DNA of 64,000 nt from Novosphingobium organovorum (GTDB lineage: Bacteria > Pseudomonadota > Alphaproteobacteria > Sphingomonadales > Sphingomonadaceae), in the NCBI RefSeq assembly GCF_022832435.1, contig NZ_JALHLF010000006.1, forward strand, positions 1 to 64,000, in the 5' to 3' direction. Numbering within the stretch: position 1 is the stretch's first letter; every line of letters starts with the position of its first letter. Below are positions 1-8,572 of the stretch, in pieces. Both the position numbers and the translations under genes were made by a program. The notes beneath the pieces were generated by a model. That model had not been told where the DNA came from. It saw only the letters and a list, made by a program, of their open reading frames with translations, and searched no databases.

Positions 1-175
1 GCCAACCGGCGGCGGCGACGCGCGCGGCCAGCCAGGCCTGCCCGTCCCACGCGCCCGCGCGGGTTTCGTTGCCCCCGCTCACGATGAGGAGCGCGGTTTT
101 ACCCGCTGCCCGATCGAGCGTGCCGATCAGCGTGCTGCCCTCGCAGGCGAACAGGAGGTGCTCGCGCCCGCTCAT
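1..175 (-). CDS. Hydrolase 1, exosortase A system-associated (partial, N-terminus only)
   Basis: The first 58 codons of an alpha/beta-hydrolase gene that runs off the left edge of the window. It starts at the ATG at 175, which overlaps the stop of hydrolase 2 as ATGA, so the two are probably translationally coupled. The visible protein begins MSGREHLLFACEGSTLIGTL and contains LLIVSGGNETRAG, the N-terminal signature I associate with the type 1 hydrolase of XrtA loci. The catalytic triad lies outside the window. The exact reaction is unknown; a role in modifying or releasing an acyl group in exopolysaccharide synthesis is inference from the adjacent ACP and acyl-CoA ligase. Confidence 0.8.
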   Translation of the reverse strand, partial: MSGREHLLFACEGSTLIGTLDRAAGKTALLIVSGGNETRAGAWDGQAWLAARVAAAGW

Positions 176-855
176 TTGGCCAGACCGGCCAGGTGATCGG
201 CCACCATGTGCGCGAGTGCGCGCGCCTGGGTGGGATCTTCGGACGGCTCGGCACGCCGCCAAAGGCCGCCGCCCGGCAGTGTGGCCTGCTCGATAAGCGG
301 GGTGTCCGGGGCTGGGGTCAGGGTTTCGAATTGCGCGAAAAATCGCGCGCCGAGCCGGTATCCGGTGAGGGTAATCCCATCGCGCAGCGCCAGTGCCGCC
401 AACGCGTCGCGGGTTTCGCTGTACCCCGCCTCGCGCGCGCTGACGATCCGCGCGCGCAGCAACTGGCGCAGGATCGTCGCGCCACTTGTCGGGGCGTAAT
501 GCAGCGCGGGGAGGTCGGCGGGGGTGAACAGCGCGCCGCCGCGCAGGCCGAGCACCAGATCGACCTCGAAATGGGCTGCGCACATCCGTATGGCCTCCGC
601 CCAGCGCGCGGGTGTCTGCGTTTCGAGCGGTTGCAGGCTTTCGTTGCAGCCGGGAAGATCGGGCAGCACGCTGGCGATCCCGGCCTGCGCGAGCGCGCGC
701 ATCGTCTCGACGGTGAAGCGGCGCAGCTTGTTGCCCTCGTCGAACAGCGCGGGAATGATGAGCACGCGGCCTGCGGTGCCGTTGCCCAGGCACAGCGCGT
801 ATTCGCAGGCGCTCGGACCCTTGAAAGTGGGGCAGGGCCAGAGGACCGGCGTCAT
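172..855 (-). CDS. Hydrolase 2, exosortase A system-associated
   Basis: A 227-residue protein resembling the second alpha/beta-hydrolase family of XrtA exopolysaccharide loci. It opens with PCPTFKGPSACEYALCLGNG and has RVLIIPALFDEGNKLRRFTVE, where the Pro-Ala-Leu-Phe-Asp-Glu segment sits in the usual oxyanion region, then VLPDLPGCNESL. It lacks a clear GxSxG nucleophile elbow; the expected place reads LVLGLRGGAL, so it may not be a serine hydrolase of the usual kind. It lies between the ACP gene (20 bases upstream) and hydrolase 1 (4-base overlap), one leftward operon. The substrate is unknown. Confidence 0.8.
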   Translation of the reverse strand: MTPVLWPCPTFKGPSACEYALCLGNGTAGRVLIIPALFDEGNKLRRFTVETMRALAQAGIASVLPDLPGCNESLQPLETQTPARWAEAIRMCAAHFEVDLVLGLRGGALFTPADLPALHYAPTSGATILRQLLRARIVSAREAGYSETRDALAALALRDGITLTGYRLGARFFAQFETLTPAPDTPLIEQATLPGGGLWRRAEPSEDPTQARALAHMVADHLAGLAK

Positions 856-875
856 CAGCGGCGGCCCGGCGCGGC

Positions 876-1148
876 TCAGGCCTTGGCGGCCTGCGCGCGC
901 TTGGCCTGGGCAAAGGCGAGCAGGGCGCCGTAGGTCTCGAGCATTTCGCCGTCGATCTCGTCATCGTCGATGAGGATGCCGAGGCGATCCTCGATCTCGG
1001 TCAGGAGCCCGGCGACGGCCATCGAATCGAGCTCGGGCAGGTGGCCGAAAAGGCCGGTGTCCGGCTCGAAACCCGCCGCTTGGCCCGGCGCGAGGCCGAG
1101 CACGTCGGTCAGGATGGAACGCAAGGTAAGGTCGGTCGTATCAGCCAT
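876..1148 (-). CDS. Acyl carrier protein, XrtA-locus type
   Basis: A 90-residue acyl carrier protein. The phosphopantetheine attachment serine lies in the motif ELDSMAVAGLL near residue 42, followed by an acidic helix (IDDDEIDGEML), as in ACP helices II-III. It is probably loaded by the acyl-CoA ligase encoded across the divergent junction and acts in the cytoplasm. It is the second gene of the leftward arm, 39 bases after the GNAT-like gene and 20 bases before hydrolase 2. This is not the housekeeping fatty-acid ACP: its sequence differs and it sits in the exopolysaccharide cluster. The acyl group carried is unknown. Confidence 0.88.
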   Translation of the reverse strand: MADTTDLTLRSILTDVLGLAPGQAAGFEPDTGLFGHLPELDSMAVAGLLTEIEDRLGILIDDDEIDGEMLETYGALLAFAQAKRAQAAKA

Positions 1149-1187
1149 CGGATTCTCGAAGCAGGCGGTTGTGTCCAGACGGCGCGT

Positions 1188-2231
1188 CTAGCCGGACGCG
1201 CGATCGGCGGCAAGGCGCGCGCGGGCCTGCCGGGCCAGCAGCCGGGCGAGGCGGGGGGCGTTGGCAAGGCGCGTGGGGAGCAGCATTTCCAGGTGATAGC
1301 GCGGCTGCACGGTCTCCATCCAGTCGCGTTTGTAGGGATCATTGCCGGTGCCGAAATCGATCTGGCGCACCGTGTCCACGTCGATGGCGTGGCGAAACAG
1401 CGCCGCGCTCAGCACCGAACCGGGCGAGAGCGCGCGCGCTCTCTCCCGGTGGGCGAGCTTGTGGATATAGGCCGTGCCGCCCTCGATGGTCCACATCTGC
1501 GCGGCGATGGGCGGGGCGGTGGGAGCCGCCTTGTCGTAGGCGAGGCCAAGCCGTAGCCGTCCGGCAGCGCCTTCGGCCTGGGCAAAGGCGCGCAGGAAGG
1601 CGGGGCTGCCTTCGGCGCCTTTCCAGCTTTCGGCATAGATCGCCTCGTAAGCCTCCCAGGCCCCGGCATCGAAGCGGGTGAGGATGCGGGTGTCGACTTT
1701 GCCCGCCTTGCGTCTCAGCGTCGTGCGCAAGGGGCCGGGGCGGGTGGCGAGGTAGCTTTGGTAATCGCGCCCGGCGAGATCGAGCGTGTGGTTGGTGTCG
1801 CAGGCACGCGATGATACCCACCATCCGGCGCGCCGGAACGCGCGTTCGAGCGCCTGCGCGCTGCCGTCCTCGGCGGGAACCGGGCTTAGCGTAATGTGCC
1901 GCGCGGCGCGCTTGAGATCGCGGGCGAGGCGTTCGAGCAGGTCTTCGTGCTCGGCGCCGATCGGGCGAAAGCGGAAGGTGTACCAGTTGGCGAGCGCGGT
2001 CAGATGGCCGGGCCCGGCGGGCATGAGCGCGAGCAGCGCGCAGCGCTCCCCATCGAGCGCGGCGTGGAGCGATCCGTCCAGCCCACAATGCTGGCTCAGC
2101 GCCTGCCACCAGGCCAGCCGGTCGAACGGCGCATGTTCACAGGCGGAGGAAAGCCTGTGCCCAAGCGCGCTGGTGGGTTGGACTTCGCGCACGTCGCGGT
2201 GATAAGCGGTGGCGACAACCGAAGTGTTCAT
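1188..2231 (-). CDS. GNAT/FemAB-like acyltransferase of the XrtA locus
   Basis: A 347-residue protein with a GNAT-type fold pattern. The second half contains YLATRPGPLRTTLRRKAGK and IDFGTGNDPYKRDWM, features of the acetyltransferase family found next to ACP genes in XrtA loci. I start it at the ATG at 2231 (MNTSVVATAYHRD); a longer in-frame extension to 2333 would run into the divergent ligase gene. With this start only 24 bases separate the two divergent genes, so their promoters must overlap coding sequence. Likely role: transfer of an acyl group from the neighbouring ACP to a sugar or amine. That is inferred from position, not shown. Confidence 0.72.
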   Translation of the reverse strand: MNTSVVATAYHRDVREVQPTSALGHRLSSACEHAPFDRLAWWQALSQHCGLDGSLHAALDGERCALLALMPAGPGHLTALANWYTFRFRPIGAEHEDLLERLARDLKRAARHITLSPVPAEDGSAQALERAFRRAGWWVSSRACDTNHTLDLAGRDYQSYLATRPGPLRTTLRRKAGKVDTRILTRFDAGAWEAYEAIYAESWKGAEGSPAFLRAFAQAEGAAGRLRLGLAYDKAAPTAPPIAAQMWTIEGGTAYIHKLAHRERARALSPGSVLSAALFRHAIDVDTVRQIDFGTGNDPYKRDWMETVQPRYHLEMLLPTRLANAPRLARLLARQARARLAADRASG

Positions 2232-2255
2232 GATTGTGCGGTTATCTCCAAGGCC

Positions 2256-3830
2256 ATGAGTGCGATGCCCCTTCCTACGCCAGCCGGCGATCGGCCCGCA
2301 ACGCCGCGTCCGATCGATCATGTCATCGCGCATCAGCCCGATGCCGCGCCCGCGCTGGTGCTGCGCGAAGGGGTGTTGGACTACAAGGCCTTAAGATCGC
2401 GTGTCGCGCTTCTTGCAGGCTGGCTGAGGGCCGAAGTCGGTGAGCCCGGCGCGCGCGTCGCCAGCTGGGCGGCGAAGGGCGAACTGACCTGCCTCCTGCC
2501 GCTTGCGGCGGCGCGTGCAGGGTTGGTCCACGTTCCGGTCAACCCGCTGCTCAAGCGCGCGCAAGTCGCGCATATTCTGGGCGACAGCGGTGCCGCAATG
2601 CTGATCGCGACGCCGGCGCGCGCGGCGACGCTGGGTGAGGGCGACGTGCCCGAGCGGTGCCGGGTGATCGCGGAAGGCGAGGCGCTTGCGGCGGCCTTCA
2701 CGCGCGATGCGGTGCTTGAGGCCTCGACGGCCGACCCGCAAGCGCTGGCCGCGATCCTTTACACCAGCGGCTCGACCGGGCGGCCCAAGGGGGTCATGCT
2801 CAGCCACGCCAACCTCTGGCTGGGGGCCGAGAGCGTGGCGTCCTATCTCGAACTGACCGAGGCCGACCGCACGCTCGCGGTGCTGCCTTTCGCGTTCGAC
2901 TACGGGCAGAACCAGCTCTTTTCGACCTGGCTTGCCGGTGGCTGTGTGGTCCCGCTCGATTATCTCTTGCCGCGCGACGTGGTGAAGGCGGTGGACCGCC
3001 ACGCGATCACCACGCTGGCGGCCGTTCCGCCGCTGTGGGTCCAGTTGTGTGAACTCGACTGGCCGCGCGCGGTCGCCGCGCAGCTTTGCCGTCTCACCAA
3101 CAGCGGGGGCGCGCTCAGCGTCGATCTCGTCCGGCGGCTGCGCGCCATGTTTCCCGAAGCACGGCTCTTTGCGATGTACGGGCTGACCGAGGCGTTTCGC
3201 TCGACCTATCTCGACCCGGCGCTGATCGATGCGCGGCCGACCTCGATGGGCAAGGCCGTCCCCCACGCCGAAGTGCTGGTGATCGATGATGCGGGCGCTA
3301 TCGCCGCCGACGGTGCCGAAGGCGAACTGGTCCATTGCGGCCCGCTCGTCGCTCAGGGCTATTGGCAGGACACAGAGCGCACCGCCGAGCGCTACCGTCC
3401 CGCGCCCGCCGCTTCGCGCTATGGCGGGATCGCGGTCTGGTCGGGCGACCGGGTGCGCCGCGATGGCGAGGGGTTCCTGACTTTCGTCGGGCGGCGCGAT
3501 GCGATGATCAAGAGCGCGGGCAATCGCATCAGCCCACAGGAAATCGAGGATGTGGCGCTGGCCAGCGGGCTGGTGGCCGAGGCGGTGGCGCTGGGCCTTC
3601 CCGACGCGCGTCTGGGCGAGGCGGTTCACCTCGTCGTGCGCGCGGCGCCTTCAGCCGAAGCGGCGGCCGACGAATTGCCCCGCCGCCTGATGCAGGACCT
3701 GCCCAACTTCATGCACCCCAAGGCCATCCACTGGCGCGCCGCGCTTCCCATCGGCCCCAACGGTAAGATCGATCGGACAGGGCTCAAGACCGCGCTTCTC
3801 CAGGCGCTTGACGAAGGAGCACGCGGATGA
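2256..3830 (+). CDS. Acyl-CoA ligase (AMP-forming), exosortase A system-associated
   Basis: A 524-residue ANL-superfamily adenylating enzyme. The P-loop-like AMP-binding motif LYTSGSTGRPKGVMLSH is near residue 167-183, the A5 motif MYGLTEAFRSTY follows, then the A7-A8 hinge (SGDRVRRDGEGFLTFVGRRD) and the catalytic lysine in PNGKIDRTGLK close to the C-terminus. It is expected to activate a carboxylate and load the adjacent ACP. The ATG at 2256 (MSAMPLP) is chosen because the longer ORF extends over the divergent gene; the ATG at 2265 is an alternative. The stop overlaps the decarboxylase start as ATGA, indicating coupling. The acid substrate is unknown. Confidence 0.9.
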   Translation: MSAMPLPTPAGDRPATPRPIDHVIAHQPDAAPALVLREGVLDYKALRSRVALLAGWLRAEVGEPGARVASWAAKGELTCLLPLAAARAGLVHVPVNPLLKRAQVAHILGDSGAAMLIATPARAATLGEGDVPERCRVIAEGEALAAAFTRDAVLEASTADPQALAAILYTSGSTGRPKGVMLSHANLWLGAESVASYLELTEADRTLAVLPFAFDYGQNQLFSTWLAGGCVVPLDYLLPRDVVKAVDRHAITTLAAVPPLWVQLCELDWPRAVAAQLCRLTNSGGALSVDLVRRLRAMFPEARLFAMYGLTEAFRSTYLDPALIDARPTSMGKAVPHAEVLVIDDAGAIAADGAEGELVHCGPLVAQGYWQDTERTAERYRPAPAASRYGGIAVWSGDRVRRDGEGFLTFVGRRDAMIKSAGNRISPQEIEDVALASGLVAEAVALGLPDARLGEAVHLVVRAAPSAEAAADELPRRLMQDLPNFMHPKAIHWRAALPIGPNGKIDRTGLKTALLQALDEGARG

Positions 3831-5053
3831 AGCCGCTCGGCCCGATCCCGCCCGGCTTCGAGAGTATCGGGGGTGTTCTTGCCATCGCTGGGCAACCGGT
3901 GACGCAGCTGGTCGAGGCCGCCGGGCAGACCCCGCTGTTCGTTTACAGTAGCCAGCGTATCCGCGCGCGGATCGCCGAATTTCGCGCCGCGATGCCCGCG
4001 CGTCTGGCGCTGCATTACGCGATCAAGGCCAACCCCTTCGCGCCGATCCTCGATCTGATGCAGGGCCTGGTCGACGGGTTCGACATCGCCTCGGGCGGGG
4101 AGCTGCGCGCGATGCTGGCGGCGGGCGTCGACGGGGCGCGGATAAGCTTTGCCGGGCCGGGCAAGCGCGACGCCGAGATCGAGGCGGCGATCGTCCACGG
4201 CGTGACGCTCAACCTGGAATCCGAGGGCGAGGCCGCGCGCGCCTTCGCGCTGGCCGACCGACTGGGCATGACCCCGCGGCTGGCGCTGCGGGTCAATCCC
4301 GATTTCGACCTCAAGGGCTCGGGCATGAAGATGGGCGGCGGGGCCAAGCCTTTCGGCGTCGATGCCGACCGGGCCGGAGCGCTGGTGCGCACCATCCTTG
4401 ACAGCGGGGCCGAGTGGTGCGGCTTTCACATCTTTGCCGGGAGCCAGGCGCTCGACGCGGGGGCGATCGCGGAAACGCAAGGGCGCACGCTCGATCTTGC
4501 CGCGCGGCTGGGTGAGGAGAGCGGGGTCGCCGTGCCCCGCTGCAACCTGGGCGGCGGGCTGGGCATCCCCTACTTCGCCTCCGATACCCCGGTGGACCTT
4601 GGCGACGTGGGCGCGCGGCTGGGCGAGCGCTTCGAGACGCTGCCCGAGGTGCTCGCCGGGACACGCTTCTGCATGGAACTGGGGCGCTATCTGGTGGGTG
4701 AGGCGGGGGTCTATCTCACCCGCATTCTCGATCGCAAGACGAGCCATGGCGAGACCTTTCTGGTTACCGACGGGGGGTTGCACCACCAGCTCGCGGCCTC
4801 GGGCAATTTTGGTACGGTGGTCCGGCGCAATTACCCATGCGCCATCGCCACGCGCTTTGACGCGCCGGTCGAGGAAGAGGCTTCGATCGTCGGGTGCCTG
4901 TGCACCCCGCTCGACAAGCTTGCCGAAAAGGGCGGATTCCCGCGGGCCGAGGTGGGCGATCTGGTGGCGGTGTTCTGCGCCGGAGCCTATGGCGCCAGCG
5001 CCAGCCCGGCCCTGTTTCTGGGGCAGGGGCCAGCGCTGGAAAGACTGGTCTGA
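3827..5053 (+). CDS. PLP-dependent decarboxylase, exosortase A system-associated
   Basis: A 408-residue fold-type III PLP enzyme of the diaminopimelate/ornithine decarboxylase class. The PLP lysine is in LALHYAIKANPF near residue 67; FDIASGGELRAML and the glycine-rich phosphate-binding NLGGGLGIPY follow, and the C-terminal FCAGAYGASASP carries the usual active-site loop from the partner subunit. It is the XrtA-locus paralogue of LysA rather than the lysine gene itself, judged by its cluster. It overlaps the ligase gene by 4 bases and ends 189 bases before the export gene. It probably makes an amine or decarboxylated amino acid used in decorating the polysaccharide; the substrate is not predictable from sequence. 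Confidence 0.9.
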   Translation: MKPLGPIPPGFESIGGVLAIAGQPVTQLVEAAGQTPLFVYSSQRIRARIAEFRAAMPARLALHYAIKANPFAPILDLMQGLVDGFDIASGGELRAMLAAGVDGARISFAGPGKRDAEIEAAIVHGVTLNLESEGEAARAFALADRLGMTPRLALRVNPDFDLKGSGMKMGGGAKPFGVDADRAGALVRTILDSGAEWCGFHIFAGSQALDAGAIAETQGRTLDLAARLGEESGVAVPRCNLGGGLGIPYFASDTPVDLGDVGARLGERFETLPEVLAGTRFCMELGRYLVGEAGVYLTRILDRKTSHGETFLVTDGGLHHQLAASGNFGTVVRRNYPCAIATRFDAPVEEEASIVGCLCTPLDKLAEKGGFPRAEVGDLVAVFCAGAYGASASPALFLGQGPALERLV

Positions 5054-5113
5054 ACGCGGCGCACCACTTTGGGTTATCAAGTGTCTCGATTTGGGACCGT
5101 CCAAGAGTTAGTG

Positions 5114-5242
5114 CGTAAAGCTAACGCAATGTTCACCCTTTTTCGGGATAGGGCATAGTTGGATTTTGCCCGGTCTTGCCCGTGCTCCGCGACGTTTTCG
5201 CGAAGCGGGAAGGCACGACGGGTGAAAAATAGGGAAGAGTTC
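5114..5242 (+). promoter_or_regulatory. Leader of the main XrtA/exopolysaccharide operon
   Basis: The 189-base gap before the export gene probably holds the main operon promoter. It contains the 10-mer TAAAGCTAAC at 5116-5125, whose exact reverse complement occurs at 39848-39857 in the leader of the second XrtA locus. It also has a small hairpin (CGCGA/TCGCG) near 5189-5203 and a strong ribosome-binding segment AGGGAAGAGTT at 5231-5241, one base before the ATG at 5243. The same 11-mer with the same spacing precedes the ATG at 39902. A -35/-10 pair is weak (TTGGGA at 5091, CGTAAA at 5114), and no convincing sigma-54 site was found by eye despite the encoded PrsR. Confidence 0.45.
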
Positions 5243-5887
5243 ATGTTGTTTAACCGCCTTGCCGGACTTGTGACCAGCTGCGCGATCGGTTGCCTGACCT
5301 TGTCGGGTTGCGCGGGCTCCTCGGGTGTTCCCGAGCTGCCGCCCGCGACCTTCGTTGCCATGCAGGAAGGGCCGGGCGAGGAATACGTGATCGGACCGCT
5401 CGACAACTTGACGATTTTCGTGTGGCGCAACCCGGACCTCAGCACCAAGGTTCAGGTCCGCCCCGACGGGCGCATCACCACGCCCCTCATCACCGACATG
5501 CCCGCCGTGGGCAAGACCCCCTCGATGCTGGCCGAGGACATCCGTCTCCAGCTTTCGCAGTATATCGAGGACCCGCTGGTCTCGGTCATCGTCGACAGTT
5601 TCTCGGGCACCTTCAGCCAGCAGATCCGCGTGGTGGGGGCGACCGCGAAGCCGGCATCGATCCCGTATCGCGCGAACATGACCGTGCTCGATGCGATGAT
5701 CGCGGTGGGCGGCCTGTCCGAATACGCTGCGGGCAACCGCGCGCGGCTGATCCGCTTCGACAAGACCACGGGCAAGCAGAAGGAATACCGCCTGCGCCTG
5801 TCCGACCTGCTCAAGGATGGCGACAGCAAGGCCAACGTGATGCTCGCGCCGGGCGATGTGATCATTATCCCTGAGAGCATGTTCTGA
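5243..5887 (+). CDS. XrtA-system polysaccharide export lipoprotein (Wza-like)
   Basis: A 214-residue outer-membrane polysaccharide export protein. It has a lipoprotein signal with lipobox LSGC and lipidated Cys23, the Poly_export domain at about 45-120 (EYVIGPLDNLTIFVW, PDGRITTPLITDM) and an SLBB-type domain at about 130-205 (IRVVGATAKPASIPYRAN). It is short compared with E. coli Wza, as is normal for the XrtA-associated family. The ATG at 5243 is chosen over a longer reading because it has an excellent Shine-Dalgarno and gives the lipoprotein signal. It heads the long rightward operon, with the chain-length gene 16 bases downstream. Confidence 0.93.
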   Translation: MLFNRLAGLVTSCAIGCLTLSGCAGSSGVPELPPATFVAMQEGPGEEYVIGPLDNLTIFVWRNPDLSTKVQVRPDGRITTPLITDMPAVGKTPSMLAEDIRLQLSQYIEDPLVSVIVDSFSGTFSQQIRVVGATAKPASIPYRANMTVLDAMIAVGGLSEYAAGNRARLIRFDKTTGKQKEYRLRLSDLLKDGDSKANVMLAPGDVIIIPESMF

Positions 5888-5903
5888 GGAAGCGCGCGGC
5901 GTC

Positions 5904-7430
5904 ATGAACACCCTCTACGAAGAACTGCTCGCAGCGCTCCACTCGGTCTGGCACCGGCGCTGGATCGCGCTGGGATGCGCCTGGGCGATTTGCCTGGTGG
6001 GGTGGCTGGCGGTGGCGCTCATTCCCAATTCCTACCAGTCGAGCGCGCGCATCTTCATCCAGCTCGACGATGCGCTTGCGCAGCAGGTGGGGATCGGCGT
6101 TGCCGACAAGAAGCGCGACATTGAACGCATCCGCCAGACGCTGACCAGCGCGGTCAACCTGGAGAAGGTGGTGCGCGCGACGCGGCTGGGCGACAGCATC
6201 GATTCGCCCAAGCAGATGGAAGCGGCAGTCCTGGCCCTGGGCAAGACCGTCTCGGTCACCTCGCAGCAGGACAATCTGTTCGAGATCAAGGCGACCGCGA
6301 ACAAGTCCTCGTTCTCCGATGCCGAAAACGCGAGGCTCGCCCAGAACGTCGCGCAAAAGCTGATCGACATCTTCCGCGAGGAAAACCTCTCGGGCAATCG
6401 CGGCGACATGGCCGAGAGCATGCAGTTCCTCAACCAGCAGCTCAAGCAGCGCGAGAGCGAGCTGGAAGCGGCCGAATCGAAACGCTCCGCGTTCGAGGCG
6501 CAACATCCCGAAATGGCCGATGGCGGCTCGATGGCAGGGCAGCGGCTCGAATCCGCGCAGGCCGAAATGCGCGGGGTCGATGCCGACCTCGCCGCCGCGC
6601 AGAGCGCCAAGGCCGCGATCGTCGGCCAGATCGCCAGCACGCCCCGGATGCTGCCCGGCGGCGATACGCCCGGTTCGGCGCAGGCCGCGCTGATGAAGGC
6701 GCAGTCCGATCTTGCCGGCATGCGCGCGCGTGGCCTCACCGAGAACCACCCCGACGTGATTGCCGCACGCAACCAGGTCGCGCAGCTCAAGGTCGCGGCC
6801 GCGGCCGAAGTGCGCACCGGCAGCGCGGGCGTGCCCAATCCGGCCTACACCTCGCTCCAGTCGATCCTGGCCGAACGCACCGCCAACGTGCAGGCGCTGA
6901 TCTCGCGCCGTGCGGCGCTGGAATCCAATGTCGCGAGCATGACCGCGGCGGCCATTTCCAATCCCGAACTCGCCGCCGACGCGAAGCGGATCGCGCGCGA
7001 CTACGACGTGCTGCGCCAGCAATACGACAAGCTCCTGCAGGACCGCGAGGAACTGCGCATTCGCGGCGAGGTCAAGACCGAGCGTGAGGCGGTCAAGTTC
7101 GAGGTTGTTGATCCGCCCACGACACCGCGCACCCCGGTTGCGCCCAACCGTCCGCTGCTGCTGGTGGGCGTGCTGATCGTGGGGCTGGGCGGCGGCTGTG
7201 CGCTGGCGTTCGGCTTAAGCAAGGTGCGTTCGGTCTTTGCCACGACATCCGGGCTCGAGCGCGCGACGGGGCTTCCCGTACTCGGCGCGATCTCGCAGAA
7301 CCTGACCGATCAGGTGAAGGCGCTGCGGCGGCGGCGTCTGAAGTATTTCTACGGGGCCTCGGCCGCGCTGGGGTGTCTGTTGCTGGTCTTGCTGGCGGTG
7401 GAATTCGTCCAGCGGGGCATGGTGGCGTGA
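5904..7430 (+). CDS. XrtA-system polysaccharide chain-length determinant (Wzz-like)
   Basis: A 508-residue inner-membrane co-polymerase. The N-terminal Wzz domain has a first membrane segment at about 21-41 (LGCAWAICLVGWLAVALIP). A long periplasmic coiled-coil region of about 170-380 is rich in Glu, Ala and Gln, and a second membrane segment lies near 413-435 (LLLVGVLIVGLGGGCALAF) after the Pro-rich VVDPPTTPRTPVAPNRP motif. A further hydrophobic segment near the C-terminus (GCLLLVLLAVEFV) is typical of the PEP-CTERM/XrtA family. It has no kinase domain; the kinase is the next gene, as in split Wzc systems. It controls polymer length and couples export to phosphorylation. Confidence 0.92.
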   Translation: MNTLYEELLAALHSVWHRRWIALGCAWAICLVGWLAVALIPNSYQSSARIFIQLDDALAQQVGIGVADKKRDIERIRQTLTSAVNLEKVVRATRLGDSIDSPKQMEAAVLALGKTVSVTSQQDNLFEIKATANKSSFSDAENARLAQNVAQKLIDIFREENLSGNRGDMAESMQFLNQQLKQRESELEAAESKRSAFEAQHPEMADGGSMAGQRLESAQAEMRGVDADLAAAQSAKAAIVGQIASTPRMLPGGDTPGSAQAALMKAQSDLAGMRARGLTENHPDVIAARNQVAQLKVAAAAEVRTGSAGVPNPAYTSLQSILAERTANVQALISRRAALESNVASMTAAAISNPELAADAKRIARDYDVLRQQYDKLLQDREELRIRGEVKTEREAVKFEVVDPPTTPRTPVAPNRPLLLVGVLIVGLGGGCALAFGLSKVRSVFATTSGLERATGLPVLGAISQNLTDQVKALRRRRLKYFYGASAALGCLLLVLLAVEFVQRGMVA

Positions 7431-7444
7431 GCGGGGACAGCGAC

Positions 7445-8572
7445 ATGAGCGAACAGAGCAAGAAGCCGGTCCCCCAGGACACGACCAACGGGCCCCGCGA
7501 CGACGCCCCCGTCGGCGGAACCGCGCCGGACGGCGAAGGCGAAGGGGAAGGCGCGGGCGATGCCTCGCCGAACCCGCGCGGCTCGTTGATCGAGCGCGCC
7601 GCGCGCCGGTTCGATTTCGGCAGCTTCATCGCGCGTCCCGACCCCTTGCCGCCCGAAGTCGCGGCCAAGGCCGCCGCGCGCAGCAAGGCCAAGATCGTGC
7701 GCAACGACAACGCGCCGGGCGCGCGGGTGAGCGAGGAGGCGGCCGCGCCGACCAGCGCACCGGCTTCGACGCCGCTTCCTGTTACGCCGCCGCCCGCAGC
7801 CGAGCCCGACCCGGTCGTGGAACCGGTGGTGTTTTCTGCAACGCGCCATCCCATCGACCGCGCGCGGCTGCGCGACAGCGGCCTGATCGTGCCCGAGGGG
7901 CAGGTGACGACGCTTCTGGAAGAGTTCCGCATCGTCAAGCGCCAGCTCCTGCTCCAGGCCGCCGACCTGCGCCGCCAGAAGGCCGGACCGATCGCGCAGC
8001 GTGTGCTGATCGGTTCGCCGCATCCGGGCGAGGGCAAGACTTACTGCGCGCTCAACCTCGCGCTCTCGATCGCGGCGGAAAAGGAAAGCGACGTGCTGCT
8101 TGTCGACGCTGATTTCGCCAAGCCGTCGGTGCTCTCGATGCTCGGCCTGCCCGGTGGGCCGGGTCTGATGGATGCGCTGGTCGATCCGGCGCTCGACGTT
8201 GCCGATTTCGTGCTCGGCACCGATATTCCGGGGCTATGGGTGCTTCCTGCGGGCGAGGATACCAACACCGACAGCGAATACCTGTCCAGTTCGCGCGCCA
8301 AACGGGTCCTCGACCGGCTCACCCAGGGGGCGCCCAACCGCATTGTGATCTTCGATTCGCCCCCGGCGCTCGCGGCATCGCCCGCAGCCGAACTGGCCAA
8401 GCATGTCGGCCAGGCGGTGGTCATCGTGCGCGCCGACAAGACCGGACAGGGCGCGCTCGAGGATGCGATCAAGTTGCTGGAGGGGTGCCCCAACGTCCAG
8501 CTCCTGCTCAATGCGGTGCAGTTCAGCCCCAGCGGACGGCGGTTCGGTTCCTATTATGGGTACAAGGACTGA
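7445..8572 (+). CDS. XrtA-associated bacterial tyrosine kinase (CpsD/Wzc kinase domain)
   Basis: A 375-residue cytoplasmic BY-kinase partner of the preceding Wzz-like protein. After a low-complexity Pro/Ala/Glu-rich N-terminus of about 130 residues come the Walker A motif HPGEGKTYCALNLA (around 192-205), Walker A' VLLVDADFAKP and Walker B IVIFDSPPALA. The C-terminus ends in GSYYGYKD, a very short tyrosine cluster that could be the autophosphorylation tail. I start at ATG 7445 (MSEQSKKPVPQ), 14 bases after the previous stop; the longer ORF would overlap the chain-length gene. The stop overlaps the next start as TGATG, so the genes are coupled. Confidence 0.9.
   Translation: MSEQSKKPVPQDTTNGPRDDAPVGGTAPDGEGEGEGAGDASPNPRGSLIERAARRFDFGSFIARPDPLPPEVAAKAAARSKAKIVRNDNAPGARVSEEAAAPTSAPASTPLPVTPPPAAEPDPVVEPVVFSATRHPIDRARLRDSGLIVPEGQVTTLLEEFRIVKRQLLLQAADLRRQKAGPIAQRVLIGSPHPGEGKTYCALNLALSIAAEKESDVLLVDADFAKPSVLSMLGLPGGPGLMDALVDPALDVADFVLGTDIPGLWVLPAGEDTNTDSEYLSSSRAKRVLDRLTQGAPNRIVIFDSPPALAASPAAELAKHVGQAVVIVRADKTGQGALEDAIKLLEGCPNVQLLLNAVQFSPSGRRFGSYYGYKD

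Noticed and set aside
193-933. Long plus-strand ORF opposite hydrolase 2
   Set aside because: High-GC shadow of the minus-strand genes: Arg/Ala/Gln-rich, no domain features, overlaps hydrolase 2 and the ACP.
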